This document shows positions 26,896 through 39,800 of a stretch of 64,000 bases of DNA, one piece after another. A program made the translations under genes and the position numbers. The notes beneath the pieces are model-generated. The model ran no database searches, had not been told where the DNA came from, and saw only the letters and a program-made list of their open reading frames with translations. Every line of letters begins with the position of its first letter. Within the stretch, counting starts at the first letter, position 1. Source of the stretch: Spirosoma fluviale (GTDB lineage: Bacteria; Bacteroidota; Bacteroidia; Cytophagales; Cyclobacteriaceae); the NCBI GenBank assembly GCA_945901615.1, contig CAMDLI010000005.1, forward strand, positions 1 through 64,000, written 5' to 3'.

Positions 26896-28326
26896 TTGGA
26901 AAAGTATCGTTCCTTCGACGAAATCCAGTTCGCCTTGAAGAAAGGCGAAAGCGATTGTCGATCGATTGTAAAGTATTACTTACACAATATTCAGACGAAG
27001 GCGCATCTCAACGCCTTCGTCGAAGTTTATGCCCAATCCGCTCTCGAGCAAGCAGCCCTAGTTGATGAGAAAATTGCTCAGGGTACTGCTGGAAAGCTGG
27101 CAGGAATGATTGTTGGCATCAAGGATGTACTCAATTACGAAGGACATCCCGCTACTGCTGGATCCAACATCCTTGAGGGCTACAACTCCCAATACACCGC
27201 TACTGCCGTTCAAAGGCTCATCGATGAAGATGCCATTATTATTGGCCGTCTGAATTGCGATGAATTTGGCATGGGCAGCTCGAATGAGCATTCTGCCTAT
27301 GGGAAAGTGTACCAAGAGCTAGACCCCACACGCGTACCTGGAGGATCGTCTGGAGGGTCGGCCGTAGCCGTTCAAGCCAACTTATGTACTGTAAGCTTGG
27401 GATCAGACACCGGAGGATCGGTTCGTCAGCCTGCTGCATTTACCGGAGTGGTTGGGATGAAGCCCAGCTATTCTCGAGTATCCCGCTGGGGACTGATCGC
27501 ATACGCCTCTTCCTTTGACACCATCGGTGTTTTTTCAGCTACTGTTAAAGACAATGCCTTAGTTCTTGAGGTCATCGCAGGCTATGATGAGAAAGACAGC
27601 ACTTCTTCAAAGGAGGAGGTCAAGTCCTACAGCAAGCTTGATTCCCCAAAGCGATCCCTAAAAATTGCTGTTTTGAAAGAGGCATTGCATGCTTCGGCTT
27701 TACAACCTGAAATCAAGCGTAATACCTTGGAGGTAATCGAAAAGCTAAAAACCGAGGGACACGAAGTTCAAGAAGTTGACTTCCCTCAATTGAAATATGT
27801 GCTTCCTACCTACTATATCTTGACTACTGCAGAGGCGAGTGCAAATTTAGCTCGATTTGATGGAGTGAAATATGGCTACCGAACTCCTGAAGCACAAAAT
27901 TTGGAGCAGCTTTACAAGAATAGCCGAAGCGAAGGTTTTGGTGAGGAGGTCAAACGAAGGATTATGCTTGGAACATTCGTGCTTTCAGCTAGCTACTACG
28001 ACGCCTACTTCACTAAGGCTCAAAAGGTTCGACGAATAATCCGAGACCTTACTGCCAATTTATTAACAGATTTTGACTACCTTTTACTCCCTACAACCCC
28101 AACCACAGCATTTAAATTTGGGGAACATGGGGGTGATCCTGTTGCGATGTACTTGGAGGACTTGTTTACAGTTCAGGCTTCTGTCTCGGGAGTTCCAGCC
28201 TTATCTATTCCTAATGGGAAAGATGATTCAGGAATGCCCATAGGACTTCAGGTGATCGCAAACTCCTTTAAAGAAGCAGAATTGTATGCCTTTGGTCACT
28301 ATTTGAGTACCTTGACATTAAATTAG
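26896..28326 (+). CDS. gatA: Amidase / Asp-tRNA(Asn)/Glu-tRNA(Gln) amidotransferase subunit A
   Basis: 476 aa; GIKDVLNYEGHPATAGSNIL, PGGSSGGSAVAVQANLCTVSLGSDTGGSVRQPAAFTGVVGMKPSYSRVSRWGLIAYASSFDTIG; TTG start. Confidence 0.94.
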   Translation: MEKYRSFDEIQFALKKGESDCRSIVKYYLHNIQTKAHLNAFVEVYAQSALEQAALVDEKIAQGTAGKLAGMIVGIKDVLNYEGHPATAGSNILEGYNSQYTATAVQRLIDEDAIIIGRLNCDEFGMGSSNEHSAYGKVYQELDPTRVPGGSSGGSAVAVQANLCTVSLGSDTGGSVRQPAAFTGVVGMKPSYSRVSRWGLIAYASSFDTIGVFSATVKDNALVLEVIAGYDEKDSTSSKEEVKSYSKLDSPKRSLKIAVLKEALHASALQPEIKRNTLEVIEKLKTEGHEVQEVDFPQLKYVLPTYYILTTAEASANLARFDGVKYGYRTPEAQNLEQLYKNSRSEGFGEEVKRRIMLGTFVLSASYYDAYFTKAQKVRRIIRDLTANLLTDFDYLLLPTTPTTAFKFGEHGGDPVAMYLEDLFTVQASVSGVPALSIPNGKDDSGMPIGLQVIANSFKEAELYAFGHYLSTLTLN

Positions 28327-28329
28327 CAC

Positions 28330-29727
28330 GTGATGAAGCACATTATTTTAAGAATATTTCTAGCGACTGTCGCTAGTTTCTTTTTTTTAAATACTCAGGC
28401 ATTTTCTCAAGAAAGCAGAACCTCGAATTCAGGACAGCTAGAGGTTGTACTACCGAACTATCATTACGAGTATATTCCTGATTTCACCTACGAAGAAGTA
28501 GCCGAGCGAATCGAGAAGATGGAGTCAGAGATGGATTTTGAATTAAACGACCGCGTTTTTTCTTTTATTCAATACTTCACTGTACGAAATCGTGAGTACA
28601 TGAAAATGGTCTTGGCACGGAAAGAGCAGTATTTTCCGATGTATGAAGAAACCATGAAAGACTATGGCATGCCAGTAGAAATTCAACACCTATCCATTAT
28701 TGAATCAGGCTTAGACCCAAAAATTAAGTCGCATATGGGTGCCATGGGACTATGGCAATTTATGCCTGCTACTGGACGAGAGTATGGCATGGAGGTAAAT
28801 CCGGATATCGATGACCGCATGGATCCAGAAAAATCCACTAAAGCTGCGGCAAAATACCTCAAAGCACTTTATAAAATGTTTGGCAATTGGGAAGTAGCCC
28901 TTGCTGCCTACAACTGTGGCCCTGGCAATGTTCGAAAAGCAATTCGGAATTCTGGAGGCAAAAATACGTTTTGGGGAATTTATGATTACCTGCCCAAAGA
29001 AACGCGCAGTTATGTTCCTCAATTTCAAGCAATGCTTTACATCCTCAATCACCTAGAGGAGCACAACTTGCACTTGGAAGAGCCAAGCTATCCGATGGAG
29101 TATGAACAGCTGAATTTTGATAAAACCTTTCAGCTCAAAACTTTGGCCTCACTTACAGAAGTTTGTTTGAAAGATTTAGAGAAACTAAACCCTTCCATAA
29201 AACAAGGGAGGATCCCAGAATCTCATCGTTCGATGTCCATCCGAATTCCAAAATCTAAAGCATTTTTTATCAAGGAAAACTTGGCCTGGATAAGTGACTC
29301 CTTATCGAAAGCAGCTCCAATCCTAGTGGCTTCCACCAGCCAGGTAGAAACAGCCACTAAAGGGAGCAGTCCACAGCAGACCACTTCAAGAATTGCCTAC
29401 AAAGTAAAGTCTGGCGATGCCATTGGCACAATTGCTAGTCGACATGGAGTGACCCTAACTCAAATTAAGCAATGGAATAATCTTAGCTCAAACTTGATCA
29501 AAGAAGGGCAGATTCTTATCATTCACTCCAATTCCAACCGTTCCAGTTCAACAACAATTGCGCTGAATTCAGACAATCCTACCTCCTCTAAAACCTACAC
29601 CGTCCGACCAGGAGATTCGTTATGGATGATATCACAAAAGCACTCGCTCAGTATTGAACAAATCAAGCGGTTGAACAACTTGAATACAACCCAAATCAAG
29701 CCAGGTCAGCGTTTAATTGTAGGTTGA
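28330..29727 (+). CDS. Membrane-bound lytic murein transglycosylase with two LysM domains (MltD-like)
   Basis: HLSIIESGLDPKIKSHMGAMGLWQFMPATGREYGM (SLT), C-terminal YKVKSGDAIGTIASRHGV and YTVRPGDSLWMISQKHSL (LysM). Confidence 0.94.
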   Translation: MMKHIILRIFLATVASFFFLNTQAFSQESRTSNSGQLEVVLPNYHYEYIPDFTYEEVAERIEKMESEMDFELNDRVFSFIQYFTVRNREYMKMVLARKEQYFPMYEETMKDYGMPVEIQHLSIIESGLDPKIKSHMGAMGLWQFMPATGREYGMEVNPDIDDRMDPEKSTKAAAKYLKALYKMFGNWEVALAAYNCGPGNVRKAIRNSGGKNTFWGIYDYLPKETRSYVPQFQAMLYILNHLEEHNLHLEEPSYPMEYEQLNFDKTFQLKTLASLTEVCLKDLEKLNPSIKQGRIPESHRSMSIRIPKSKAFFIKENLAWISDSLSKAAPILVASTSQVETATKGSSPQQTTSRIAYKVKSGDAIGTIASRHGVTLTQIKQWNNLSSNLIKEGQILIIHSNSNRSSSTTIALNSDNPTSSKTYTVRPGDSLWMISQKHSLSIEQIKRLNNLNTTQIKPGQRLIVG

Positions 29728-29806
29728 ATAGTGCCTATTTTGAATAACCTAGAGATAACCTAACTTATATTCCCTTTTTACACTTCCTTTAGAAACTAGA
29801 CTTCCT

Positions 29807-30898
29807 ATGAAAGCAATATACCTGAGCCTCCTTTCCTTGTGTTGCCTCTTTTTATTCTCCTGCGAAGAAGGTACTGGATCTAGCAGCTCCAAACCTAAGG
29901 CAAGAGGTTCAATAGGTGAAATAGTTTTAGCCATCGATTCGACCAAATGGGCAGGACCTGTTGGAGATGAGCTACGCGCAATTTTTGAAGCAGACCTACC
30001 GGGAATGATTCGCTCTGAAGCGCTATTCAAAGTGCATCGTGTCGATCCACGAGCCATGACACGGATGCTGAAAATGTACACCAACCTGGTATATGTCACT
30101 ACCTTCGACGACAAGCGAGGAGGAAGCCAAGCGGTCAATGCCCAATTTACACCTGAATCAAAAGCCAAAGCTGCTGCAGACCCAAGCATCTATTCGCTAC
30201 GGATGGTAGATGAGTTTGCACAGGGCCAAGAAGTACTCTACCTATTTGGAAACACTGAAAAAGAGCTAATTGCAAACCTTCGCAAGCACAAGGATCAGCT
30301 TCAAAATCTTTTCGAAGTCCGAGAAAGAGATCGATTAGCGAAGGCCCTATTGGCACGCAAAAACGCAACTGCGCAAAGTGATGCGCGGAAAAACCTAGGC
30401 ATAGAAATCATGCCTCCTGTTTCTTACCAGATTGCAAAATCTGTCCCAGAGTTCCTTTGGTTGAGACAACCTACGCCTAACCAAAATCGCCCAGACATCA
30501 GCGTCTATTTCCATGTCGAGGACTATAAAAACGAAGAACAAACCTTTCCGGAGAACATCCTTCAGTTGCGAGATTCAATAGCTAAGATCCATATTTTTGC
30601 AGACCCAGAGGATCCAAATTCCTTTATGACAAGTGAAAAACAAATCCCACCCGTTTTCCGAAACATGGTGATTAATGATAATTTTACTGTTGAAATACGG
30701 GGCACTTGGAAGACCAACGACCTCAGCATGGGAGGTACATACCTAGGCTATTTGATGATTGATGAGAAGAAAGGGAAATTGTACTACATGGAAGGCTTTG
30801 TATACTTTCCGAACGAACTCCACGCAGATGCATTGCGAGAGATTCAAACCGTTCTCCTGAATACCAACGTGAGTTGGAATGAAAAAACAGGATTATAA
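29807..30898 (+). CDS. DUF4837 family lipoprotein
   Basis: Lipobox LFLFSCEEG; IVLAIDSTKWAGPVGDELRAIFEADLPGM..., conserved Bacteroidota neighbourhood. Confidence 0.85.
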   Translation: MKAIYLSLLSLCCLFLFSCEEGTGSSSSKPKARGSIGEIVLAIDSTKWAGPVGDELRAIFEADLPGMIRSEALFKVHRVDPRAMTRMLKMYTNLVYVTTFDDKRGGSQAVNAQFTPESKAKAAADPSIYSLRMVDEFAQGQEVLYLFGNTEKELIANLRKHKDQLQNLFEVRERDRLAKALLARKNATAQSDARKNLGIEIMPPVSYQIAKSVPEFLWLRQPTPNQNRPDISVYFHVEDYKNEEQTFPENILQLRDSIAKIHIFADPEDPNSFMTSEKQIPPVFRNMVINDNFTVEIRGTWKTNDLSMGGTYLGYLMIDEKKGKLYYMEGFVYFPNELHADALREIQTVLLNTNVSWNEKTGL

Positions 30899-30920
30899 AC
30901 CCAGCTTATACCACCCATTT

Positions 30921-33200
30921 ATGGCGATTAAAATCAGAAAAGAAGACGCATTAAACTACCATAGCCAGGGCTCTCCCGGAAAGATCCAAGTGATTCCTTC
31001 CAAGCCTGTTTCCAGCCAATTGGATCTTGCGCTAGCCTATTCCCCTGGAGTAGCTGAACCTTGCAAGGAAATTGCTGCCGACGTAGAAAATGTGTACAAA
31101 TACACCGCCAAAGGCAATTTGGTGGCAGTCATTTCAAATGGTACCGCAGTACTCGGATTGGGAGACATTGGTCCAGAAGCTTCGAAACCCGTGATGGAAG
31201 GAAAGGGAGTCCTTTTCAAGAAATTTGCCGGCATCGATGTCTTTGACTTGGAAATAGATGAGAAAGACCCAAAGAAACTAATTCAAATTATCAAATCTCT
31301 AGAGCCCACTTTTGGAGGCATCAATCTAGAGGATATTAAAGCTCCCGAATGCTTTGAGATTGAGCAGACGCTCAAGCGAGAGATGAAGATCCCAGTCATG
31401 CACGATGACCAGCACGGGACAGCCATCATCACTGGAGCAGCCTTGCTCAATGCCCTTGAGCTGGTTGAAAAAAAGATAGAAGACATCCGCATTGTGGTTA
31501 GTGGTGCTGGTGCAGCTGCCATATCCTGCCTTCGGTTTTATTTAACTTTAGGCGTCAAAAAAGAGCATATTGTAGTCTGCGATAAGGATGGAGTGCTACG
31601 TGCTGATCGCCCAGGCTTGGCTGGAGAGCACATCGAGTTTGCTACTACTCAAAACTTCCATACCATCTCCGAGGCCATGCCAGGCGCAGATGTATTTCTT
31701 GGGCTTTCTGCAGGCAATATCATCGCACCGGAATTGATCCAATCCATGGCAGCAAACCCAATTGTGTTTGCACTTGCCAACCCAGATCCTGAAATCGCCT
31801 ATGAAACTGCCATTGCAGCACGCGAAGATGTGGTCATGGCTACTGGGAGATCAGATCATCCTAACCAAGTGAATAATGTCTTGGGATTCCCCTACATTTT
31901 TAGAGGCGCCTTGGATGTGCGCGCTACCACAATTAACGAAGAGATGAAGCTTGCCGCAGCAAAAGCAATTGCCAAGCTTGCCAAAGAACCCGTTCCAGAA
32001 ATTGTCACCAAAGCCTATGGAGAGAGCAATCTAAGTTTTGGGAGATTTTATTTGATTCCCAAACCAGTAGATCCACGCCTCATCACTACCATCGCTCCGG
32101 CTGTGGCCAAGGCAGCCATTGAATCTGGAGTAGCAAAAAAAATCATTACCGACTGGGACGCCTACGAAGTGGAGCTCCAGAAACGAATTGGCATTGACGA
32201 GCGCTTGATGTCTATTGTCATCGGAAGAGCCAAAAAAGATCCGAAACGAGTGGTTTTCGGAGAGGCGGATAACCTCAAAATCTTGAAAGCAGCGCAGTTG
32301 ATTCGAGATGAAAAAATCGCGATCCCTATCCTTTTAGGCAATCGGGAACGAATTTTGGAATTAATCGAAGAGAATTCGCTTGACCTTGAAGGTGTCAGCA
32401 TCATTGACCCCATGGAAGAGCGGAAAATGAATGAGAAGTTTGGGAAAATCCTGGCCCAAAAGAGACAGCGTAAAGGCATGACCCTAGCCGGTGCGAACAG
32501 ATTGGTGAAGGAGCGTAATTATTTCGGTGCCTTAATGGTCGAAACTGGGGAAGCAGACTGCTTTATTTCTGGCCTCACCCGCGATTACCCAAAAACCATC
32601 CTTCCTTCCCTACAAACCATTGGCGTGAAAAAAGGAGTCAATCGAGTAGCAGGCATGTATATCTTGAACACGCCACGAGGTCCTTATTTCTTTGCAGACG
32701 CAACAGTCAATCTCAATCCCACCGCTGAAGAACTCGTGGATATCATTGGACTCACCGCTACAGCAGTGAAGTTTTTTAATATGGTGCCACGAATTGCACT
32801 CCTCTCCTATTCCAATTTTGGGTCTGCCCAGGGAGATATCCCCTCGAAAATGGCCAAAGCTACTGCCTTGGCTAAAGAAAAATACCCAGACTTGATTATC
32901 GAAGGGGAAATGCAGGCCAATGTGGCCCTGAACCAAGACATTCAAAAGGAATTCTATCCATTCTCCGACCTATCCCAAAAAGGGAAGGAAGTCAATACCC
33001 TCATTTTCCCTGATTTAGCTTCTTCAAACATTGCTTACAAGCTTTTGGCTGAACTTGGAAACGCAGAAGCAATCGGTCCTATCCTATTGGGAATGAATAA
33101 ACCAGTTCATATTCTGCAACTGGGAAGCTCCATCCGCGAAATCGTCAATATGGTAGCCATCGCCGTAGTGGATGCCCAATCCAGCAAAGAAAACTTATGA
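30921..33200 (+). CDS. maeB: NADP-dependent malic enzyme fused to phosphotransacetylase-like domain
   Basis: Start Met 30921; [61 protein letters not shown]-terminal PTA-like region. Confidence 0.95.
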   Translation: MAIKIRKEDALNYHSQGSPGKIQVIPSKPVSSQLDLALAYSPGVAEPCKEIAADVENVYKYTAKGNLVAVISNGTAVLGLGDIGPEASKPVMEGKGVLFKKFAGIDVFDLEIDEKDPKKLIQIIKSLEPTFGGINLEDIKAPECFEIEQTLKREMKIPVMHDDQHGTAIITGAALLNALELVEKKIEDIRIVVSGAGAAAISCLRFYLTLGVKKEHIVVCDKDGVLRADRPGLAGEHIEFATTQNFHTISEAMPGADVFLGLSAGNIIAPELIQSMAANPIVFALANPDPEIAYETAIAAREDVVMATGRSDHPNQVNNVLGFPYIFRGALDVRATTINEEMKLAAAKAIAKLAKEPVPEIVTKAYGESNLSFGRFYLIPKPVDPRLITTIAPAVAKAAIESGVAKKIITDWDAYEVELQKRIGIDERLMSIVIGRAKKDPKRVVFGEADNLKILKAAQLIRDEKIAIPILLGNRERILELIEENSLDLEGVSIIDPMEERKMNEKFGKILAQKRQRKGMTLAGANRLVKERNYFGALMVETGEADCFISGLTRDYPKTILPSLQTIGVKKGVNRVAGMYILNTPRGPYFFADATVNLNPTAEELVDIIGLTATAVKFFNMVPRIALLSYSNFGSAQGDIPSKMAKATALAKEKYPDLIIEGEMQANVALNQDIQKEFYPFSDLSQKGKEVNTLIFPDLASSNIAYKLLAELGNAEAIGPILLGMNKPVHILQLGSSIREIVNMVAIAVVDAQSSKENL

Positions 33201-33793
33201 TAGATTACCTCAATGGAAAATTAGTTCACAAAGACCCAACCTACGTACTTATCGATGTAGGGGGAATTGGCTACCATGTCAAAATATCCCTACAAACTTA
33301 CACTGCCATCAAGGATCAGGAGCAATTGCGTCTCCTCACCTACCTGCACATCAAGGAAGATGCCCATACCCTCTATGGATTCAAGGAAGAACAAGAGAAA
33401 CGACTCTTTCTTCTGCTCACCTCCATCAATGGCGTAGGCCCCAGCACTGGACTCATGATCCTATCTTCCTTGACAAGCTCTGAAATCGAACAAGCTATTC
33501 TTTCAGGTGATGTAGCTACTATTCAAGCAGTTAAAGGAATTGGAACCAAAACCGCCCAGCGAATCATCTTGGAACTGAAAGACAAGGTTGGCAAATCTGG
33601 AAGTGGAGAAATTACCGCTCCTTTAGGATTTCTAAATGGAGGCAATAAAATCAGAGAAGAAGCGTTACAAGCTCTAGTCACTTTAGGTTTTCCAAAAGCT
33701 GTGGCAGAGAAAAATATTGCCCTGGTACTCAAAAAGAGTAGTGGAACTATCTCCCTAGAAGAGCTCATTAAGGCATCATTAAAAACTTCTTAA
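33197..33793 (+). CDS. ruvA: Holliday junction branch migration protein RuvA
   Basis: [67 protein letters not shown]. Confidence 0.96.
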   Translation: MIDYLNGKLVHKDPTYVLIDVGGIGYHVKISLQTYTAIKDQEQLRLLTYLHIKEDAHTLYGFKEEQEKRLFLLLTSINGVGPSTGLMILSSLTSSEIEQAILSGDVATIQAVKGIGTKTAQRIILELKDKVGKSGSGEITAPLGFLNGGNKIREEALQALVTLGFPKAVAEKNIALVLKKSSGTISLEELIKASLKTS

Positions 33794-33804
33794 TTTCCAC
33801 TGAA

Positions 33805-36800
33805 TTGAAGGTTCAGGACTTACGTATCTTTTTGACAAATCCAATTGGGGGGATCACCATCCTCCTTGGATTGCTCCTTGCCTTCCTTCCCATCAGCACC
33901 CTTCAAGCCCAACAGACAGCTAATCCCAAGTCACGGATTGATTCCTTAAATGAGCGGAGATTGGCTCCCTCCTTTTTGCTTTGGCAAACACGGAGAACCG
34001 CCCCACTCTACCCCTACCGAAATCCTTTTTTAACACAGAAATCTCCTTTTTTTCCTAGTTCCCCAGTAAATAGAGACGTTCAGGTCTTGATGGACTCTAC
34101 CCTGAAATACCAGGTTGTGGACCAATTGGATAGCACCCGACTAGGCAACCAGCAGGAATATGAGTTTGATAAATTCGCGCAACTGCAAGAATTTCAGGTC
34201 AGGCAAGACTACTGGAAAACTCGCTCTCGAGGAATAGATGGCGAAAGCGCCGTAGAAGGCCGAAGGCTCATACCTCCCATTACCATGAGCCCTACCTTCG
34301 ATCGCATCTTTGGCGGTGATTCGATTAATATCATTCCCACTGGCTATGTCAACCTTGATTTTGGAGCCATATTCCGAAGGATTGACAACCCCACGATTCC
34401 TATCCGCCAGCAAAAAAATGGGAATTTCAATTTTCAACAGCAAATCCAAATGGCTGTCAATGGAAATCTAGGGCAGAAATTGAAGATTGGGGCCAATTTT
34501 GACTCCAACAACTCCTTCGATTTTCAAAATCAACTCAAATTAGAATACGATGGATTTGATGAAGACATCATTCAATCCATTGAACTCGGAAATGTGAGTT
34601 TACCCATCCAAAATCGCCTCATACAAGGCGCCCAAAATCTCTTTGGCGTCAAAACAGAGATGAAATTTGGCAAGCTCAATGTCACTGCCGTAGCCTCCAC
34701 ACAACGGGGAAGACGGGACAACTTGGTCATTGATGCAAATGGGCAAGGCCGAGCATTTGACATCCAAGGTTCCAAATACGACGAAAACCGTCACTTCTTT
34801 CTCAGTCACTTCTTTCGGGAAAATTACGAACGCTGGCTCAAAGGGCTTCCTCAGGTGACCTCAGGCGTTAATATCACTCGTGTAGAAGTGTACGTAATGA
34901 ACCGGGCAACGAATACCGAAACCCTCCGGAACTTTGCTGCATTTATGGACCTTGGTGAAGGAAAAGTACTGCTCAACTCAAAAAATCCTGCCATTGGACC
35001 AGGAACTGCTACTAGCCCTGCCAGCAATGGAGCCAACCGACTGTATGCAAGTATCAGTGGCAGTCCTGTATATAGGCCCTTTGATTCTGGGGCTCGTGCC
35101 CTGGAGGGTGACCTAGGAATTAAAAAAGGGGTAGACTTTGAACAGATCAATGGAGCACGAAAGCTAGACCAAACCGAATTCTTTTTTAATGGACAGCTGG
35201 GATTCATTTCCCTCTTTCGAAGGTTGCAAAATGACGAGGTAATTGCAGTTTCCTACGAGTACACCTACAATGGGCAAGTATTTAAAGTGGGTGAACTCAC
35301 TGAAGACTACCAATCCCGTGGAGAAGATGAGTTGATTTTCTTAAAACTCCTCCGACCTGCACGAATCAACACCCGGGTACCTACTTGGGATTTGATGATG
35401 AAAAACATCTACAGCCTGAATGCAAGCCAAGTCGCACGAGATGGATTTCAATTGCAAGTGATCTACCGAGACGACCGTACTGGACTAGACAATCCCTCGC
35501 TACTTGAAGGTGCCAAGGTTAAGGACATCCCTTTGATTCGCCTGACAGGCTTGGACAACTTAAACCCCCAAAACGATCCTGCCCCGGATGGGAACTTTGA
35601 TTTTGTGGAAGGGATTACGATGCTCTCCGATCGGGGGCTACTCATCTTTCCAGTTCTGGAACCTTTTGGATCGAACCTTGCACGGAAATTCAACCCTGAT
35701 GAACGCGTACTTCAAGAAAAATACGTCTATGACACGCTCTACCAAACTACGCAAGCAGATGCTGAGCTAGTCACCCGACTCAACAAATTTTTCATCAAAG
35801 GAAGGCTTACGGCTGGTTCAGCCAGCGAAATCCAACTTCCTGGCTTAAATATCTCACCAGGATCTGTGACGGTGCAAGCTGGAAATATTCCGCTCACTGA
35901 AGGAGTAGACTTCACTATTGATTACAACATTGGCCGGCTTGTAATCATCAACGACGCCATACTCCAATCTGGCAAGCAAATCAATGTCAGCTTTGAGAAA
36001 GCAGACCTAGTTTCGTTTCAAACCAGAAGTTTACTCGGCACGCGACTGGATTACATCGCCAACAAAAAATTGACCCTTGGAGGCACCTTCCTATTCCTTA
36101 ACGAGCGTCCCAATGTATCCCGTATCGCCACAGGAAATGAAACACTCCGAAATAGCTTGTGGGGATTAGATGTCAACTACAACAGTGAATCTCGTTTTCT
36201 AACCAAGTTGGCCGATGCGCTACCTTTCACCGATACCAAGGAAAAATCACTCGTACAGTTCAATGCCGAGTTTGCCCACCTCATCCCAGGAACTTCCAAT
36301 ACCGTAAATGGAGATGCAGCTTCCTACATTGATGACTTTGAAGCTGCCGTCACCCCTTTCTATTTGGGAGCTCAAGCAAATCAAAATTGGAAGTTGGCCT
36401 CCACTCCAAAAACTGAGGACAACCGATTTGATCTGAGCAACCAAACTGAGGACAATCTAGGAAGTGGCTACCGCCGCGCACGTTTGGCCTGGTATAACAT
36501 TGATAATATTTTTTACCGAGATGGGGGACCAGGCGTGCCCAGCAACATCACTGCTCAAGATCGTAGAAACCACTATGTGAGGCGGGTGATCCCTCAGGAG
36601 ATTTTCAAGAATCAGGACCGGGAGGTGATTCTTGTTCCACAACCGCTATTTGAACTGGCCTTTTTCCCACAGGAGCGAGGCATGTACAATTATAACCCGG
36701 GGCTAACTGCAGCAGGATTATTGCCTAATCCAAGGCAGAATTACGGAGGGGTGACCCGAGCGATCACTACCGAAGTAGATTTTGACCGAACCAATATTGA

Positions 36801-39800
36801 ATATGTGGAATTTTGGATGATGGACCCCTTTCTGCCTGGGGAAAATGGAAAAGTGCTGGATGGAATTTTCAATCAGAACAACACTACAGGAGGAAAGCTA
36901 TTCTTAAACCTTGGAGACATTTCTGAAGATGTCATCAAAGATGGAAGCCATGCATTTGAAAATGGCCTACCTGCAGATGGAAATCCTGCAGAAACGGCTG
37001 CCAACGAATGGGGTAGAATAACGCGTCAGCAGTTTTTGCTACCTGCATTTGACAACTCGGCCACTGCTCGGGCCAATCAAGATGTAGGCTTTGATGGACT
37101 CAAAAATGAAGACGAAGCCAGCTACTTCAAAGGACGATTTTTGGATCGACTCAGCATCTCTCCTGCTGCGAAAAATGCACTGACGCAGGATGTTTCTGCC
37201 GATGGATTTCAATACTACCTGGATTCGAAATTTGATCAAGCCAACACCAAAATTCTGGAGCGCTACAAAAAAATCAATGGAAATGAGGGAAATACCCCTA
37301 TTTCCGCAGACCAAAATCTGCCATACACCCCATCGGGAACGAATGTGCCCGACAACGAAGACCTGAATACCGATAATACCATCAACGAGCTCGAAAATTA
37401 CTACGAGTACGAAATCGATCTTCGTCCCGGACAACTTAAAGTAGGCAACAACTACATCGTGGATCAAGTGACCCATACCGAAGGTGGAGAAAAAGTCAAC
37501 TGGTACTTGTTCCGTATTCCAGTGCGCCAGCCAGATCGAGTTCAAGGCGATATCTCTGGATTCAAATCCATCCGATGGATGCGGACTTACCTCACAGACT
37601 TTCAGCAGCCGGTGGTGCTACGAATGGCCGAATTTAGAATGGTGGGTAGCCAATGGAGAGCCTTCCAGGAGTCGCTCTTTGAACGCGGATTTTTTGAGTT
37701 GCCCGAGCCTGACAACTCCAACCTGACAGTAGATGTGGTAAACATCGAGCAAAATGCACAGGGTAGCGCGACTTCAAGCCCTTACGTATTGCCTCCAGGA
37801 ATTCAACGGGATCGAGACAATACCTCCGTAATTGAGCGTAGACTCAATGAACAATCCCTTCGTCTGTGTGTGGAAGATTTGGCCCCCAAAGATGCCAGAG
37901 CCGTATTCAAAAATATCAACATTGACTTGGTTCAGTACGAGCGAATCAAGTTGTTTTTCCATGCGAATAGTGAAGATGCACGGGATGGAGAAGTATCCGC
38001 TTTCTTGAGATTGGGAACAGACTACACCGACAACTACTACGAGATTGAGGTTCCCTTAAAAATATCTTCTTTGGGAAGCAATGACCCACGAATCGTATGG
38101 CCTGAGGCGAACGAAATCGATATTGCCATTCAGGAAATTGTGGGTCTCAAGGCAGAGCGGGACAATACCCAGTCTCCATTGACCCTTCCATTCAGTAAGA
38201 TGATTCGTCAATACAAAGTAACGGTGATGGGTAGACCGGAGCTCAACCAGGTTCAAGGGATGATGATCGGTGTCCGAAATCCAGGCAAAGGTATCGGTTC
38301 CTCCAAGAGCATTTGTCTCTGGGCCAATGAACTCCGGGTGACTGGATTTACCAAAACGAATGGCTGGGCAGCCAATGCCTACCTGAACACCAAGATTGCC
38401 GATGTAGCCGTAGTATCCGCTTCCATTCGCCACAATTCAATCGGGTTTGGGGGCTTGGAAACCAAACTTTCACAACGTAGCCGACAAGCGACCACCAATT
38501 ACGACATCTCCACCAATGTGGAAGTAGACAAGCTTCTTCCCAAGGGGCTAGGAGTAAGTATTCCGCTTTATTTTTCAGTTGAAAACTCATCTACCAGACC
38601 TGAATACGATCCGCTCAACCCGGACGTACCCTTTGAAGTAGCTTTAGAAAAGTTTGCAAACACCGCTGACAAAGACGCCTATCGAGACATCGCTTTGGAT
38701 CAATTGTCTCGAAAGAATATCAGTTTGAATAACGTGCGAAAACTGAAGAAAAATCAGGAAGCACCGAGCCGCATTTATGATCTATCGAATTTGGCTTTTT
38801 CCTATGCCACGGGTACGGTTACACAAACCAATGCACAACTGCAGAACTACAACTTCAAAACAAACAAAGGAAATGTGACCTACAGCTACCAACCGAAGGA
38901 GCTAAAGATCGCACCTTTTGAAAAGTCTGAGGGCATGAAGAACCCCTACCTCAAACTCATCAAGGACATTAACCTCAACCTATCGCCTACGCTGCTGTTG
39001 GCGCGAATGGACGTCGATCGAAGATTTACAAGGTCTCAATACCGGAATGACCAACTTAGCACTTCAGGAGTTGATCCCTTATTTCAGAAGTCCTTCTTCA
39101 TGAATCGCTCTTTCAATATCAATTGGGATCTGTCTTCCAGTTTGCGAGCCGAACTCGCCGCCAGTGCAGCAGCAGTCGTGGATGAGCCCGAGGGCGATCT
39201 TGACACACAGGCAAAGATTGATTCTGTCAAAGCCAACTTCCTTCGCTTTGGCCGTGCAACCAATTACAATCATTCAGCCACAGTCAATTACACCTTACCT
39301 TTTGCCAAACTTCCGATCACCGACTGGATTCAAACAGACTACAGACACCTGAGCACCTACACCTGGCAAACAGGTGCCATCGGGCAACGGGATACCTTGG
39401 GTAACGTGATCCAAAATACTAGAGAACAAACCTTATCGGGCAAGTTGGATTTGATCAAGCTGTACAACAAAAGCAAGTCACTCGCTGCGATCAACGCTCC
39501 CAGTCGACCAAGCATCCCTGGTAGAGCAAGTACAAATGCCAGCGATACGATCGGTACACCTTTGACGCGACGCATCCTCAAGTTGGCCATGATGCTGAAG
39601 GAAATTACCTTCAACTATGGCATCATAGAGGGAACATTCCTACCTGGATACATGCCCAATACAGGGCTATTGGGTATGGATCGAGCCTGGGAAAACCCTG
39701 GATGGGCCTTTGTTTTTGGAAGCCAAAACCCAATCCTCCGCTACCAGCTCGGGCAAAATGGAAACATGGCTCCTAGCCCTGAATTGACTCAGAGTTTTCG

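Noticed and set aside
34141-39614. Antisense ORFs in sprA (e.g. 37039-37545, 38056-38433)
   Set aside because: Opposite a conserved 2374-aa gene; expected by chance over 7 kb.
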